A stretch of 64,000 bases of DNA from Cricetomys ansorgei. Taxonomy: Eukaryota > Chordata > Mammalia > Rodentia > Nesomyidae. Both the position numbers and the translations under genes were made by a program. Below, in pieces: positions 51,701-62,923 of the stretch (positions are counted from its first letter, which is position 1; each line of letters starts with the position of its first letter). The stretch is from contig JAMJFZ010001133.1 of assembly GCA_026225945.1 (NCBI GenBank), positions 17,513,501 to 17,577,500 on the forward strand. Direction: 5' to 3'. The notes under the pieces are model-generated. The model did not search any database. It saw only the letters and a program-made list of their open reading frames with translations, and was not told the DNA's origin.

Positions 51701-54700
51701 GCAAACACTGAAGGTGTTAGTCAAAGCAAGGTGATTAAAATTGCAGACTACCTTACTTCAGTCATATGTGCTGAAGTCTATTGCTTACCTGTGCCACAGT
51801 CGAAGGGAATTAAGACTGAGGTCTGCATTCCATGCAACCATTTGGGAACATAAGCCTCCTCTGGATTGCGATGCTGCTAACTTCATCACATGATGTCTAA
51901 GGGCACCAAACAGCACAGCACACAGAGGACTATCTTGGTGATTTTGTGCCCTGGAAGTAACTTTCTTGCTTCCACTGGGTAAAACTCAGTCATATGGCCC
52001 TAAAGTGACACCCAAAAGAATAAAAAAACCTAGCATCCCATGGGCCTAAGTACAAACAGATTTGCTTCAGTCAATGTAGAATAGTCCCCTTGACCCAAAC
52101 ATCCACACAGAATGCAAGATGATCATCCTTTATTCGTGTGTGAACCCACACTTTCATGATCATGAATAACTCTAAAGTAGGTGCAAGGCGTAGCAGTACT
52201 ATGCTGAACACTTAACACGATTTATCCATCTGAGTCCTTAGAACAATCTGGAAAAGCAGCATACATTATTATTCCTCTCCCATTTTCAGGAGTGCAAGCA
52301 GAGGCTCAGACTGAGGAAGAAACTTTCAAGGATGGCTAAGTTATATACTGACCTAAGATTTGAACCCAGCTTCCCCCAAGATGGAGGTGAAATGCTATCA
52401 ATGTCTGGTGGGGACAGTGGAGGCTGGGGGTTGGAGCTTCTTACTCTGTCAGCTTTTCCAAGTCGAAAAGGGAGAGGGACCCTCATGCTGGAGTCCGCAG
52501 TTTTGCCTCTGGGGTTATGGTCACTGAGATGGAGGTGGAGGTGGGGGAGGGTCCTGGTTAAGGACACAGCTGCACAGGAGCCTACCGAGGCAGGGCCAGA
52601 CACAGGCCCTGCCTTTCTGTCATGTCCAGGAATTCGTTTCAGGCCTGTCCTTTGCTCTGAGTCTCAGTGCTGTGGATTTGAACACAGTTCGAGTGGGAAG
52701 TGGATCTAGAGAAAGACTGTGTAGTGAATACACAGTGCACCACAGCCTGGGCGAGCATCAGCCAGTGAAGTTGCCTGGCTTGGCCTTCAGGGTTGTCCTG
52801 GTGGAAGCCTCCCTGTGCTTTGGTGGGAGTTAACACCTTTACTCCTCGTTTTCTGTCTCTATGGCCTTCTTCCTTCACACACAGCCTAGTCAGGACGACA
52901 ATACCATGTGCAAAGGGAGGTAAGATCCTGCAGAGGCAGAGCCCTTCTCCTCAGCCCAGCTGGGTGGGGCCCTTGGCTCAGCTGGAGCGACCACCTGGGC
53001 TCTCTAGCTTCATGAACGCCAGTGGCTCCAGAAATTCCTCTTTGATCTTCTTGCTTTAAAGCCAGGACTCATGCCTTAAGGGATAGCTAAAGAAGACAGG
53101 AAGAGCCCAAGATCGTCTGATCCTGTGGCATTCAGTTTATATCAACAGCAGCGGAAACTGTCTGTCACCAACCCTGATGTTTCTGGGCCACATGACAGCT
53201 CCTGTGAAGTGACCCTATCTACTTACAGGACACTTAGGACATGACTTAAGGTGATTAGACAGGACGGATGGACATACAACTCTCAAGCTCTGAATGGCAC
53301 GTGCCAGTAAACATTGAAGTGACAACCATTATACGTGCCTTTCCGGCGTTAACTTAAAAATCTCCCTATGATGTACATCAAGAGTCTGCAACCTGACTTT
53401 GCTAAGGGAGAATACCACTCTCCCCTGGCGGGTTTTTAAGGCAGCCTGAGAGAAACAAGCCGCAGGTCCTACGGGTCCTGCCCGGTCAAATAGGCTTTTG
53501 TCCACTGCCCAGTCCCAAGACACATCAGAGAGAAGGAGGTAGAGAGAGGGGAGTGTACTGGGGGGAGGGGTGGTTACCCACTCATGCTCTGTGTGAATTC
53601 AAAAAGAATTCCCTATTAGAGTGGAGAATGAGGACTTTAATCTGTCAAGTCAGACACAAGTAGGAAGTTCTGATGGCAGAAAATTTTCAAGAAGTTCATT
53701 CTAGTCAAGTTAAATAGTGTAGCAGTGGTTACATAGGCCAGGATGAAGAGGCTGAGTCCGGCGCTCCAGAGAAGAATACCTGACTACCACAGGCACCCCA
53801 AGGAACCAGTTACCTTACAGAGACCAAAACCCACGTTTAATAACTCCTTGGAACATTTGGCACTCAAAGTAGTAAACTGTCAGTAGAGACACTGGGTCTT
53901 TGTAATTAACATACAAATCACAACAATGGGCATTTGTTTTATGCTTTCTTTGATTTCCAAGGAGAATCTGGCAGGAAAGGTTCCTTGTGTGGTGGAGCGT
54001 GGGCGGGAAGAGTGCTGAAGGCCACCATGCCTTGGATGTTGGGGGCCCTCAGAATCCCTGTCAGCATGTACCCTGTGGTCTCCTCAGCCTTTATATAATA
54101 TTAAGGAAACTTGGTTTCTAATAAATTCTCAGCCATAAGTAACTGTCTATTTAGTTTGTGGCATTTTAGCACTCAGACAACTTAACAAATCCCGATATCA
54201 TAACGTCATTAAATTATTTGATTTCAGAAAAGCAAAATGAGACTCAATAAATTCTATCTGCTGAGTCATCGCAGGCTGAGGGCTTTGGGCTGCTGTCACC
54301 TCAATGCTCTATCATCGCCCTTTGCTTTCTTGAAGGGGGAGTCACAGATGGCGCCATCTGCAGGCTGCCTGAACCCTGGCAGGGGAAGGATCTCCTCTCC
54401 ATTCCCCATGAGCTGTATCAGCCCTGTCCTCTGCCTTCTCCAGATCCAGCACCCTCACCAGTTGTGCAGCCTGGTTCTGCCCCTCAAGAGGCTCAGATGT
54501 CTCCTGAGAATAACTCGGGATACCAAAATCCCTTGGCGTGTGAGACCAAACCCAAACCAAAGCCAGTCAACCTGCGCCACGCTGTGGCGACTGTGGTCAT
54601 CACTGGGGTGGCGTGTGGGATCGTGTGTCTCATGATGCTGGCAGCTGCTATCTACGGCTGCACCTATGCAGCTATCACAGCCCGGCACCACAGGAGACCC

Positions 54701-54766
54701 TTGGAGTCAACCAGTGAGTCTGAGAAGACGGGAAGCAAGGAGCTAGTGGCCAGTTCACCAGCCTGA
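45784..54766 (+). CDS. Lrtm1: Lrtm1, complete CDS over three exons (344 aa)
   Basis: Joining 45784-45790, 48628-49224 and 54336-54766 gives 1035 nt, 344 residues plus TGA; the human protein is 345. Order: signal peptide about 1-20 (MKGVLLLFSSVSILL core); LRRNT with Cys 21, 25, 27 and 36; LRRs about 50-180 with repeated LxxLxLxxN; LRRCT starting NPWKCDC and continuing into exon 3; Pro-rich stalk about 231-280; one transmembrane helix about 285-313; a basic then acidic tail of about 30 residues ending ASSPA. Several N-X-S/T sequons lie in the LRR part. The protein is a type I cell-surface LRR protein. Published work links LRTM1 to restraint of FGFR1 signalling in neuron migration, dopaminergic progenitors and myoblast differentiation; that is family knowledge, not visible here. 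It sits antisense within a Cacna2d3 intron. Introns are 2837 and 5111 bp. UTR limits and further 5' non-coding exons cannot be set; no AATAAA was seen close after the stop. Confidence 0.93.
46765..46990 (+). mobile_element. Ancient L1 fragment (L1M-like)
   Basis: AGCATCATTTGTGATAAAGA, GCTCAAATGCTCCTAAGTG, GAGATGAGTGGATACTGAAC and TTATTACTATATTTATGTAG follow the order of the ORF2 end/3' part of old mammalian L1s. Heavily decayed. Confidence 0.5.
47391..47457 (+). repeat. ID-type SINE (tRNA-Ala-derived)
   Basis: GGATTTTAGCTCGGTGGCAG, CTTGACAAGCAAGCTCAAGA and CCTGGCTTTAGTCCTCAGG retain A-box and B-box-like positions. It is a SINE relic, not a working tRNA gene: no paired acceptor stem is seen. 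Confidence 0.75.
47597..47715 (+). repeat. B4-like SINE (ID head plus B1-like body)
   Basis: GGCTGGGGCTGAGGCTCAAC and AGAGTACTTGCCTAGCGTAC, then GGAGGCACATACCTGTAATC CCAGC. Confidence 0.75.
48628..49224 (+). CDS. Lrtm1: Lrtm1 exon 2: signal peptide, LRRNT, LRRs, start of LRRCT
   Basis: The exon is 597 nt, bounded by a pyrimidine-rich acceptor (CTTCTCCTCTTTCTTTAG) and donor GAAG|GTCAGT. It encodes residues 3-202. Readable landmarks are LLLFSSVSILL (hydrophobic signal core), SCPNKCSC and DCSGQGL (LRRNT), the LRR consensus cores LNLSNNSL, LNLTQNSL and LDLSSNNL, and NPWKCDCHLLGL (LRRCT start). The whole LRR array sits in one exon, as is usual for this family. Reading on past the donor gives only Gln then stop, which confirms the splice. 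Confidence 0.97.
49738..49925 (+). mobile_element. Ancient hAT/MER-type DNA transposon relic, second copy
   Basis: GGGCCAAATTCTGCCCATGG, GATAAGGCTTTATTTGAACA and CAGCCATGTCGTG match the first half of the element at 12957-13140. The second half is more diverged. Confidence 0.55.
50030..50830 (-). mobile_element. L2 LINE 3' region, antisense
   Basis: CATGGACCAGGCACTACTCT, GAGGAAGGCAGTGAATAGG, TCTGGATTTTATTCTAAGGG, GGGGAACAGCATGATCTGAC and GGCCTGAACCAGGGCTGTAA occur in the order of the antisense strand of mammalian L2. The 153-codon minus-strand frame at 50357-50818 lies wholly inside it and is not a gene. Confidence 0.7.
52165..52385 (-). repeat. MIR relic, antisense
   Basis: ATTTATCCATCTGAGTCCTT, ATTATTATTCCTCTCCCATT, GAGGCTCAGACTGAGGAAG and AGATTTGAACCCAGCTTCC make up an almost full-length antisense MIR. 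Confidence 0.85.
54336..54766 (+). CDS. Lrtm1: Lrtm1 exon 3: end of LRRCT, stalk, TM helix, tail, stop
   Basis: The acceptor is TTTGCTTTCTTGAAG. The exon opens with GG, completing the split Gly codon, and gives GGVTDGAICRLPEPWQGKDL, the second half of the LRRCT. A Pro-rich stalk follows, then the basic KPKPKPVNLRHA, then a long hydrophobic run from AVATVVITGV to AAAIYGCTYAAI, then the HHRRP stop-transfer and an acidic/serine tail to TGA at 54764-54766. The membrane helix and flanking residues are nearly identical to human LRTM1 as I remember it. A 132-codon frame at 54237-54635 runs across the acceptor in another frame and is a shadow. Confidence 0.96.
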
Positions 54767-57700
54767 GAGCCTTCATGTCAAAGTCCTCCTTGACTACTAA
54801 GGGCAAGAAGAACTGTCTGATTGGGCCTAATGAGTTCACTGGCCCTGTCCCATGTTTTGTCTTCCAAAACAACAAAGAAAAAACATGTGTCTGTTAAAAA
54901 AAAAAAAAAGTGCCCAATGGCAAGAAATTCACGGTGCAGCTTTGAAACACCACAGATAAGATGCTCATACCTTGCAACTGAGAAGTTACGACAATGAGTC
55001 TATTGTGGGAACATGAAGAAGGGAGAGAGCACCTCTTTTAGGTTCCTTTCTCTGGGTTAAGCTGTTTCTGCAGAGCAAGAAGAATGCCAACACGTATGCA
55101 TGTGTGCCAACAGGCATTCTTGGGGGCCAGCAGTTGGAGCGCTCTGGAAGAGGCCAGTGATCTCACCCGAGGGGTAGTGGATGCCTCTCTAATTCAAGTT
55201 CATGCTAGATTGGTAGGACTTTTATATGTTGTGTATGTTACATATTTAGTGGAAATGTCTGTTGGTTGAGAATTTCATAGCTGGCCACAAGAGTCAGATT
55301 ATATTTAATTTTCTAAATCAGAAAACCATTTGGAGCTTTCTAAACTTCAGGAGAAGACAAGGGCTCCATGTCTGGATAATGGGACTCAGGCCTGGAGCCT
55401 GGGTAACTTTTTGATGTGAAGGAACACAGAGAGAATGGCGAACCAGAACACAGGGCAGATATCACCAAAGGCCATATCCACCAACCAACTGGAACCTTAC
55501 CCTAGAACTCTTGCAGAAGGGACGAATTTAGGTTAAGCTGAACAGCGGTTGTGTCTCTGCATCTGCATACACAGTGCACGGAGGGCATGGATTTGTACAG
55601 CTACACCCACACATAAACACCCTCGGAGCAATCAGCTTACCCACTAATGAAATGCAGCCGTGTCGGGTGGGAGCCAGTAGCTGTTGATCACCACCCAGAT
55701 TGTATGCACAACACTCTGGGACAGGAAGTAAGAAGGAAGTTTGAAGGGGAATGGGTGTTACTGGGGGACTTGAGATACTTGGTGGCAGACATCCTGGCTA
55801 GTGCTGAAGCATGGCTTTAAAAGGTTCAGGTATGGCTTGCTAAGTCCACAGACTTGGTCCCGGAGAGTTGCATGCAAAGTGAATTTTTGTAAATTGAATC
55901 ATCATTTTAATGCAGCAGGGGAGCTCACTATTTAAAGGAACCTTTCATGGAATCTTTTCTGTAATGGAAATAATTGGCTCCAGATTGATGCATTTTTCAA
56001 ATTTGCATTTCTATGCTAGGGTTTCTTAAAGTGAAATATACGTATACCTACCCTTTCAGTTTATACTACAGTCACTTTTTAATATTATAACTGTTTTGCA
56101 CAGGAAGAGAGCACAGAGGAGTTAAAGACATGTTAAAAGCAGAAAATGACAAATATGGGGCAAGCTGTTCCTCTAGAGCCCATGACAGACATTGCTAATC
56201 AATCCCAGTACTCTTCCCAGCTGAGCCTCAAATACACCACAGATGGTTTCTTAAGACAGCACTATAGGCAACCAGAACTAATCAATTGGAGTTGGTTCAA
56301 AGGATAAAGCACATTTGCCATTCAGGGTACTGGCTCTACTTCACCCCTCAAGGCCATGTAAAAATTGGTTTGGATCCCTAGTCAGTAGTCTACTCCCAAA
56401 CTGGAAAGCAAACAAAACATGCACATGTTGTGATGGACGGATGGACAGCAAGCTATAAGCAGTGTAAGCCTTGTACACCAGTGGGCTAAGGGCTAGACTG
56501 TTTTTGGAGCATCAATTTACCTAGATAGTTTTCTTGGAAGAAGTTTTAAAAGTTTAAAAAGAAGTTTAAATTTACACTTTTGTAAATATCAAAATAAGAC
56601 TTGATACATAGTTAAAAGTCACAATGTATGTATGAATGGAAAGTCAGAGTGAAATTCATTTGTATGTGTAATTAATAGATATTAGTAATTACAATATGAA
56701 AAAGAACAGAGCAGAAAGAATTTGCAGGAAGGCCGATGGCTGCATGGGCTATGACCTGCCATGATGCCTTCTCTCTATTGTGAAAAAGTGGCTCAGTTCA
56801 ACTCTGTGACTCAGTTCCTACCCTAAGGATGTAGCAACTACTTTCAAGCTGAAAAAAGCATTTCTTTCTGTGGTCCTAACTATGACTTTTTTTTTTTTTT
56901 TGGTCAAGAATGCAATGTGAGAGGAAATTGAGAAGGTTCCTTTATCCTTCATCTCAACATAACCAAATATTTTCCAAGCTCACACTGTTAGCAGGCATGG
57001 TGCAAACTGTTCTCACGAGAATTCCACATAGAATTCTGACACCCACCCCGTGGATACTCGAGCAGCTATCACACACCCTAAGAACTCCCAGGGCCAACCC
57101 TAACAAGCATTCTAAGGCTGCAAGTGTACTGTGCCTGTCAGCGGTTTGGCGATGCTGCAGGTCAGCCTGGTCTCTTCCCCTCAGAGATTACATGAAAGAG
57201 TTTCCAGTACACTGAACAAACCATAAATGTGGCCCAAATCCTCAATTGTCAACACTCTGGTCCTACTAGATGTCGGAGCACAGATGATAACCCAGACAAA
57301 AAGCTTCTAGCTTAATAGGTAGTCTCCTAGCAGAAGAATCTAAACGGTGCACATGTCCACCCAGGTTTCTATCACTTGCCACAGTCACCACACACAGCAG
57401 CTGGCGATGAGAATAATTGCTTACTCTGAAATGTCAACAGCTTCCAGAACAGAAAAAATATAAATCAAGTTGTTTAGATGAACAAACGCAGAGTTATCAT
57501 TTGTTAATACGAGAAATGAAATGTTTTAATTGCAAAACGTGCTGCAGATGAGAGACCCAGTTTGCGGAGTACTCTGCGAGGACCACAGATTATCTCTCGC
57601 AGGCTCTGCAGCTCACGAGGGGCGATTTACAAAAGCCTCGCAGATTATACTCAGCTGTTCATTACCGCCACCCTATTCATAGATTCCCCTGTAAGAATGC

Positions 57701-59145
57701 CCTTCCATCACAGTGCCAGACTGGAGGAGGAGATGCTAAGGCCAAAAATCGTGTTTAGTGTTGAGTGTCTCAGAGAAAGTCGTCGGAAAGGTCACGATTC
57801 CATTAAAGTTAGCGTAACACTGTGGCGGTCGGCAGGTGATTCTTGCTGGGCAGAGACCTGAGATCACAGGGCTGCAGCTGTCTGTAATGCAGTGCTCAGG
57901 AAAGGCATGAAAACCATGCAGCGGTGAGCTAGTTTGTGAGGGACAAGAACTGCTACGGAGCCAGAAAAGCTTGCACAGTTAAGGCAGGCACCTCAGACCC
58001 TGCAGAAAGAACCTTGTTCTTAAGATGATAAAATGCCGATGGATAAAGGAGCTGTCTCACTTTGCTTTACAAAAGTAGGAAGCTGAAAGGAGATCCACAC
58101 CTGGGCATCCTCATGAAGGCTCTTGGAAATCAAGTCTCATTGCTGAACTTCACTAGGAACTACTGGAAATTAAAAAAAAAAAAAAGAAAAGAAAAGACTC
58201 CTTTGTCTCAGACTCTAAATTGGTTTCCAAAGTAATCCATCTATACCCCGTATTCATAGTTATACAACAGCCATTCGAAACCTGTAGCTTCCTATGCAGA
58301 GCAGGAAATCAATGTGTCCACTGTGGTAGATCCTCTAAATGCCACTGTCAGAAACCTACAAGAGGATCCAACCTACAGACATCACTGAGATGTGGACCAT
58401 CCGCAGAACTTCAGGGGCCCATTCCACTCTCCTCTTGATGGAAAAATCATCATTTTTTTTTTAATGCTCAAATTGCAACGAGGACTGAAAGAAACCTTTG
58501 TCCCACTCAGAGACTCAGCTTTATAACTTACTGGCCTGCTTTCAGATTCTTGACAGGGTTGTCTGCATCTATTTCCACTCTACACACTGAATGTTCAGAA
58601 TCCCCTGGATGGATAGACTGTCACCCAACCTCACAGGTCCATAGAGAAGACCCAGAAAACAACAGAGGAATCGGCAAAAGCCCGAAGAACAGTACAGGTA
58701 GGCCTGGAAAGTTTCACAACAGTTGCCGGTGGCCTCCTTGTCCATCAAAGGCATTGCTAATAGACCACAGCAAACTTATCAGCTGATAGCAGGCCAGGCC
58801 TCAGAATCATTTTAAATCTGTTTCCCAGGTGCCCACAATGGATCAACTGGAGTTGACATAGGGGATTAAAGCTATTTGCTACTTTGATATAGTTCAGTGC
58901 CTTTATTTTACAGATAGGGACTAAAAGCATGGAAACAGAAAGAAACTTTCCAAAAGTCACACACACAGTTCATTGTGTGCCTGATAAACCCAGTTGCAGA
59001 AGCATGCAGTTAGCATGAATAACACAGACTAATCTCCCATTACCGTGTGTTCCGTGTACAGTCGGCCACACTCTCCAGACTATGACGTCATTGTTAATCA
59101 CTTAAAGACAATTATACCACCGCCACCCACATTCAGCTGAGCTCG
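54767..59145. other. Intronic sequence downstream of Lrtm1
   Basis: The first part must be Lrtm1 3' UTR, but no canonical polyadenylation hexamer was seen in the first kilobase, so the 3' end is undefined. The A-runs at 54896-54909 and 58171-58190 are simple repeats. A repeat-free, CpG-containing block at 57400-57950 looks conserved (see findings). No exon was recognised on either strand. Confidence 0.6.
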
Positions 59146-59146
59146 G

Positions 59147-59425
59147 TGCTGGCTACTTTATGTCGGCTTGACACAAGCGAGAGTCATTCGGGAAGGCGAA
59201 AATTCAAATGATGAAATGCCCCAATTAGGGTTGGCCTGTGGGCATTTTCTTAACTGTTGACCAAGGTGGGAGTGTTTCAGCTTCCAGACTCCTGCCTTGA
59301 GCTCCTGCCCTGATTTCCTCCCAGGAAAAACTATTGTAGAACTGCTAGCTGAAATTAACGCATTCCTCCCCAAACTGCTTTTGGTCATGGAGTTTTATTA
59401 CAAAACTAGAAACCTAACTAAGGCA
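59147..59425 (+). mobile_element. Rodent repeat, probably URR1-type non-autonomous DNA element (internally deleted copy)
   Basis: GTGCTGGCTACTTTATGTCG near the start and AAACTAGAAACCTAACTAAG at the end, with CTCCTGCCCTGATTTCCTCC inside. Compared with the copy at 59594-59981 it lacks about 110 bp in the middle. The URR1/hAT name is from memory and should be confirmed. Confidence 0.6.
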
Positions 59426-59593
59426 AACACCTAATTTCATGCCAGGTGTCTTCTAAGCAGAGCAACCAACTTTCTATCCGCCTTATAATGAAAACCGTGA
59501 GCGTTTACCGCTACATGGCACACGGTCCTAGGAAGCAAATATGTCTAAGTTTATCTCACCAGTAAATGATGGAATACAAATCCAAATACAAGT

Positions 59594-59981
59594 TGTGCTG
59601 GCTAGTTTTATGTCAACTTAACACAAGCTAGTTATCTGAAAGAAAATACCCCATAAGATATGGCAGTAGGGCATTTTCTTAATTAGTGGTTGATGGGGAA
59701 GGGACCAGCCCATTGTGGGTTGTGCCATCCCTGGGCTGCTGGTCCTTGGTTCTATAAGAAAGGAGGCTGAGCAAGCGATGAGGAGCAAACCAGTAAGCAG
59801 CACTCCTCCATGGCCTCTGTGTCAGCTCCTGCCTCCAGTTTCTCGACCTGCTTGAGTTCCTGTCCTGACTTCCTTCAGTGATGGACTACAATGTGGAAGT
59901 GTAAACCAAATAAGCCCTTTCCTCCCCAACTTAATTTTTGGTCATAATATTTCATTTTAGAAATAGAAACCCTAAGATATG
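59594..59981 (+). mobile_element. Rodent repeat, probably URR1-type, fuller copy
   Basis: TGTGCTGGCTAGTTTTATGT, AGCCCATTGTGGGTTGTGCC, CCAGTAAGCAGCACTCCTCC and AAATAGAAACCCTAAGATAT. Same orientation as the partial copy 169 bp upstream. It carries no intact ORF. Confidence 0.65.
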
Positions 59982-60029
59982 TCTTCCCCCAAACCTAAGT
60001 GCTTTCGACACTGAACACATCTTTTTTGT

Positions 60030-60300
60030 TGTTTATTTGTCTTGAGTTTTTAAATTTTTAAATTAACAGCCTTTGCTCTCACACGGAATGTGTTTTGTTA
60101 CGACACGCGTACGCCACTGGAGTTTGCTGATATTCATCCCCTGTACTCTGGACCTCTCTCCCCACTCCTGCTGGTTCCCTTCCTCTTTCCAATAGTTCTC
60201 TCTTTATGTTTCATATGTATATATGTGTGCCTGAATGTACGTTGAACCTAGATTTTCCACATGAAAGAAGCATGCTATTTATCTTCCTCCTTGTCCTGTC
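60030..60300 (-). mobile_element. L1 3' UTR remnant, antisense
   Basis: GTGTTTTGTTACGACACGCG, TAGATTTTCCACATGAAAG and GAAGCATGCTATTTATCTTC recall antisense rodent L1 3' sequence. Boundaries are approximate. Confidence 0.45.
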
Positions 60301-60912
60301 TTAATCCCCTTACCCTTTTTCGCTAATACAGGATCTATGCTAAAGATCTGAGCTTTCGCCTCTGGCTAAATTGGGAGGTCAACAGAGTTTTGGAGGAAAG
60401 AGATACACGGCATTATCTGTCTTGTGGCTGTGGCTCCCGATCAGCCGAGACAAAAAGGGTAAAAGGTTCCAAGAAGTCAGGAGAAGCAGGAGAAAAACCC
60501 CTGTAACTCTCCCGGGCAGAGCTGAAGGCAGGCTGTGCAAGTGAGGAGATGTTACCCACCATTTAAAAAGAACGGATGGAGTGGTAAGTTGGGTGGGAAG
60601 AAAAGAGGACGAAATGGCTTGCCACTGCTGCGAAGCCCCGCAAGCTGGGCTGGATCCCTGGGACTCACGTGGGGAAAGAGGCTGTCCTCTGACTGCCACA
60701 TGAATGTTGGAGCATACACGCTGCCCCAGACATAATTAAATAAATAAATGCAGTTTTAAGAAGGGATGGCTTCAGGATTCTGATTCAAGACAACTGCAAA
60801 AAATAATGAAGACAGCCTATTTGAGAGAACTAGAAATCAGATCATAAGGAATTCTTATTTTTAGGTGTGACAACATGTTATCTAAGGACACAAAGAAGTC
60901 TCTACCCTTTAA

Positions 60913-60934
60913 AACACACACACACACACACACA
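60913..60934. repeat. Short (CA)n repeat
   Basis: About 11 CA units. Confidence 0.95.
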
Positions 60935-61367
60935 TGTAATTATGGAAAATTAGGATATGACAAAAATTTGTTTAAAATAAAGTAGGAGGTGCAGCAGGGA
61001 ATAACTGAAGGGCAGCCAACCCGGGCAGGTCTGGCTGGGATCATCACCAGCATCTGGATGGTGCTCAAAACCCTGATGGCAGAGAGGACGCAGATGGAGA
61101 ACTCTGGATTCCCTGACATTTACAAGCTAGACATGAGTGAGTCAGCCTGGGAAAACCAGAAACTTGAAGAGCGAGGGAGGGGAGGCACCGAGAAGGCACA
61201 GCGCGAGAACAAAGGACATCTGAGAGGGTCGATTTGGGGTGCTCTAATGCGGAGACGGCTGTGACATCGCTGGGAAATGTTTTCTGTGAACAAAACCTGA
61301 CTGCTGTGGGTTGTGGAAAGAACTGGAAGAGCATGAGAGAGGAATGTACAGCATAAAAGGACTAGTG

Positions 61368-61369
<2 letters not shown>

Positions 61370-61420
<51 letters not shown>
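61370..61420. repeat. (GT)n microsatellite
   Basis: About 25 GT units, at the 5' edge of the L1 fragment that follows. Confidence 0.97.
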
Positions 61421-61421
<1 letters not shown>

Positions 61422-62275
61422 ACCTGTAACCAGGCAAGGCTTCCAGTGGTGGGACTAGGACACCATTGCAGCCACAAGACCTTTGACCTATAACTTATCC
61501 TCCCTAGAGGACCTGTTGGGACACTGGAAAGGCAGAACCATGCCAAAAGAGAGAGCCCATGCCTGATACTGCAGGACAGGACAGGAACTAGAGGCTGGAT
61601 AGCCTGGAGATGATTTCTAATGATATCCTGCTCTGCTCACACATCCATTGGTGCCTAGCCCAATCCTCATCAGAGAGGCTTCCTCTGCAGCTGATGGGAT
61701 CAGGTGCAGACGCCCAGGACCAAATATTGTACAGAGCTCCAGGAAACCTGTAGAAGAGTTAGAGGAGGGATGGTGGGGACCAGAAGGGTCAAAGACACCA
61801 GGAGAACAAGCCCAGTGGAGTCAACTGACTGCCACTCTTAGGGGATCATGCAGACGGCTGAGGCAGACACAGAACCTGCAGGGTCCCCTAAATATATCTT
61901 ATGGCTATCTGGCTTGGTGTTCTTGCAAAACTTCTACAAGCTGGAGTGTGTGTGTGTTGGGGGGGGGTGTCTCTCTGACCCTTTTACCTGCCCATGGGAC
62001 ACTTTTCCTCCTGCTGGGTTGCCTAGTCCACCATGGATATAGGGATTAGCGCCCCGCCTTGCTCTATCTTGTCATGCCCTGTTTTGAAAGGTAACCCTGA
62101 AAGGACTGCCCTTTCCTGAGGAGAAGCCAGGCAGGGGTGGGGGAGAATGGGGGTATAGATCTGTGGGAGAGGGGAAATGGGAAAATGAGTGGAGGGAGGG
62201 GAGGAAGGGGGTTGGGATATATTCTACGAGATAAAAAAAATAAATTTAAAAAGAAAAATAACTAAACAAATAAAA
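61421..62275 (+). mobile_element. Rodent L1 (Lx-type) 3' end
   Basis: CCAGGCAAGGCTTCCAGTGG, CAGGAACTAGAGGCTGGATA, TGGTGCCTAGCCCAATCCTC and GCAGCTGATGGGATCAGGTG are typical of Lx-type L1 3' sequence. A G-rich stretch (62130-62220) follows, and the element ends in GATAAAAAAAATAAA. It is 5' truncated. The 133-codon frame at 61648-62049 is within it and is not a host gene. Confidence 0.8.
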
Positions 62276-62903
62276 CAATGCAACTGCAAAAGGATTTTGG
62301 CCTAAATCTGCCTAGCTCAGCTGAATTCAGGAAGGTGAATTCGGGAAGGTAGAAGGCTGATGGAGGGAAACCATTTAAGTGCCCATACCCTATGCTTCTA
62401 CTCAGACATTTTTTTCTGATTATTATTAAGGTTATACACTCCCATCTCCCATGAGCTGGGCTATATGCAAATGCACAATTTGACCCTGAAGTGTGGGTGC
62501 AAGCCAGACAATGATTCTGACATCAACTGGGACTGACCACCCAGAAAAGATCCCAAGAACTGGCAGCAAGTGTGGCCTTTGGTAACAGAAGGCTGTGATC
62601 TATACTCTCTTTCTAGTCACACACTGTCCAAGGCTTACCCCGCTGGCGAAGGGTCCGCAGATGAAGCGTCAAAGTGTCCCTGCTTCTGCCACAGACGCTA
62701 CTCACACCTGCCCTTCCCTTTCCAGGAGGAAAATTATACTTAGCCTCCTTGATGCCCTGTGCGCCTTTTCTTAGTGTGAGTACCATATATCTCATCGTAA
62801 CGGAGATCAAAATTCCAAGAAAGGCCTTTGGAGGTTGTGTAGATAAAGGCAGTAAAATAAATTCCTCCATTGTTCATAAGCCTTGTTGGACAAAAGGATA
62901 GAA

Positions 62904-62923
62904 GGAGAGAGAGAGAGAGAGAG
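62904..62923. repeat. Short (GA)n repeat
   Basis: About 10 GA units. Confidence 0.9.

Larger units (their letters stand above)
49225..54335 (+). other. Lrtm1: Lrtm1 intron 2
   Basis: The intron is 5111 bp with GTCAGT donor and TTCTTGAAG acceptor. It holds a hAT-type relic (49738-49925), an antisense L2 (50030-50830), a short GT run near 50937-50954 and an antisense MIR (52165-52385). The remainder, 52400-54300, shows no feature I can name. Confidence 0.85.

Noticed and set aside
54237..54635. 132-codon plus-strand frame
   Set aside because: It crosses the Lrtm1 exon 3 acceptor in a different frame; the exon's true frame is clear from the LRRCT and membrane helix.
57562..57861. 99-codon open frame in the CpG-bearing block
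   Set aside because: No ATG start at its 5' end, no family resemblance; better explained as a conserved non-coding element.
61648..62049. 133-codon plus-strand open frame
   Set aside because: Lies within the 3' end of a rodent L1; not a host gene.
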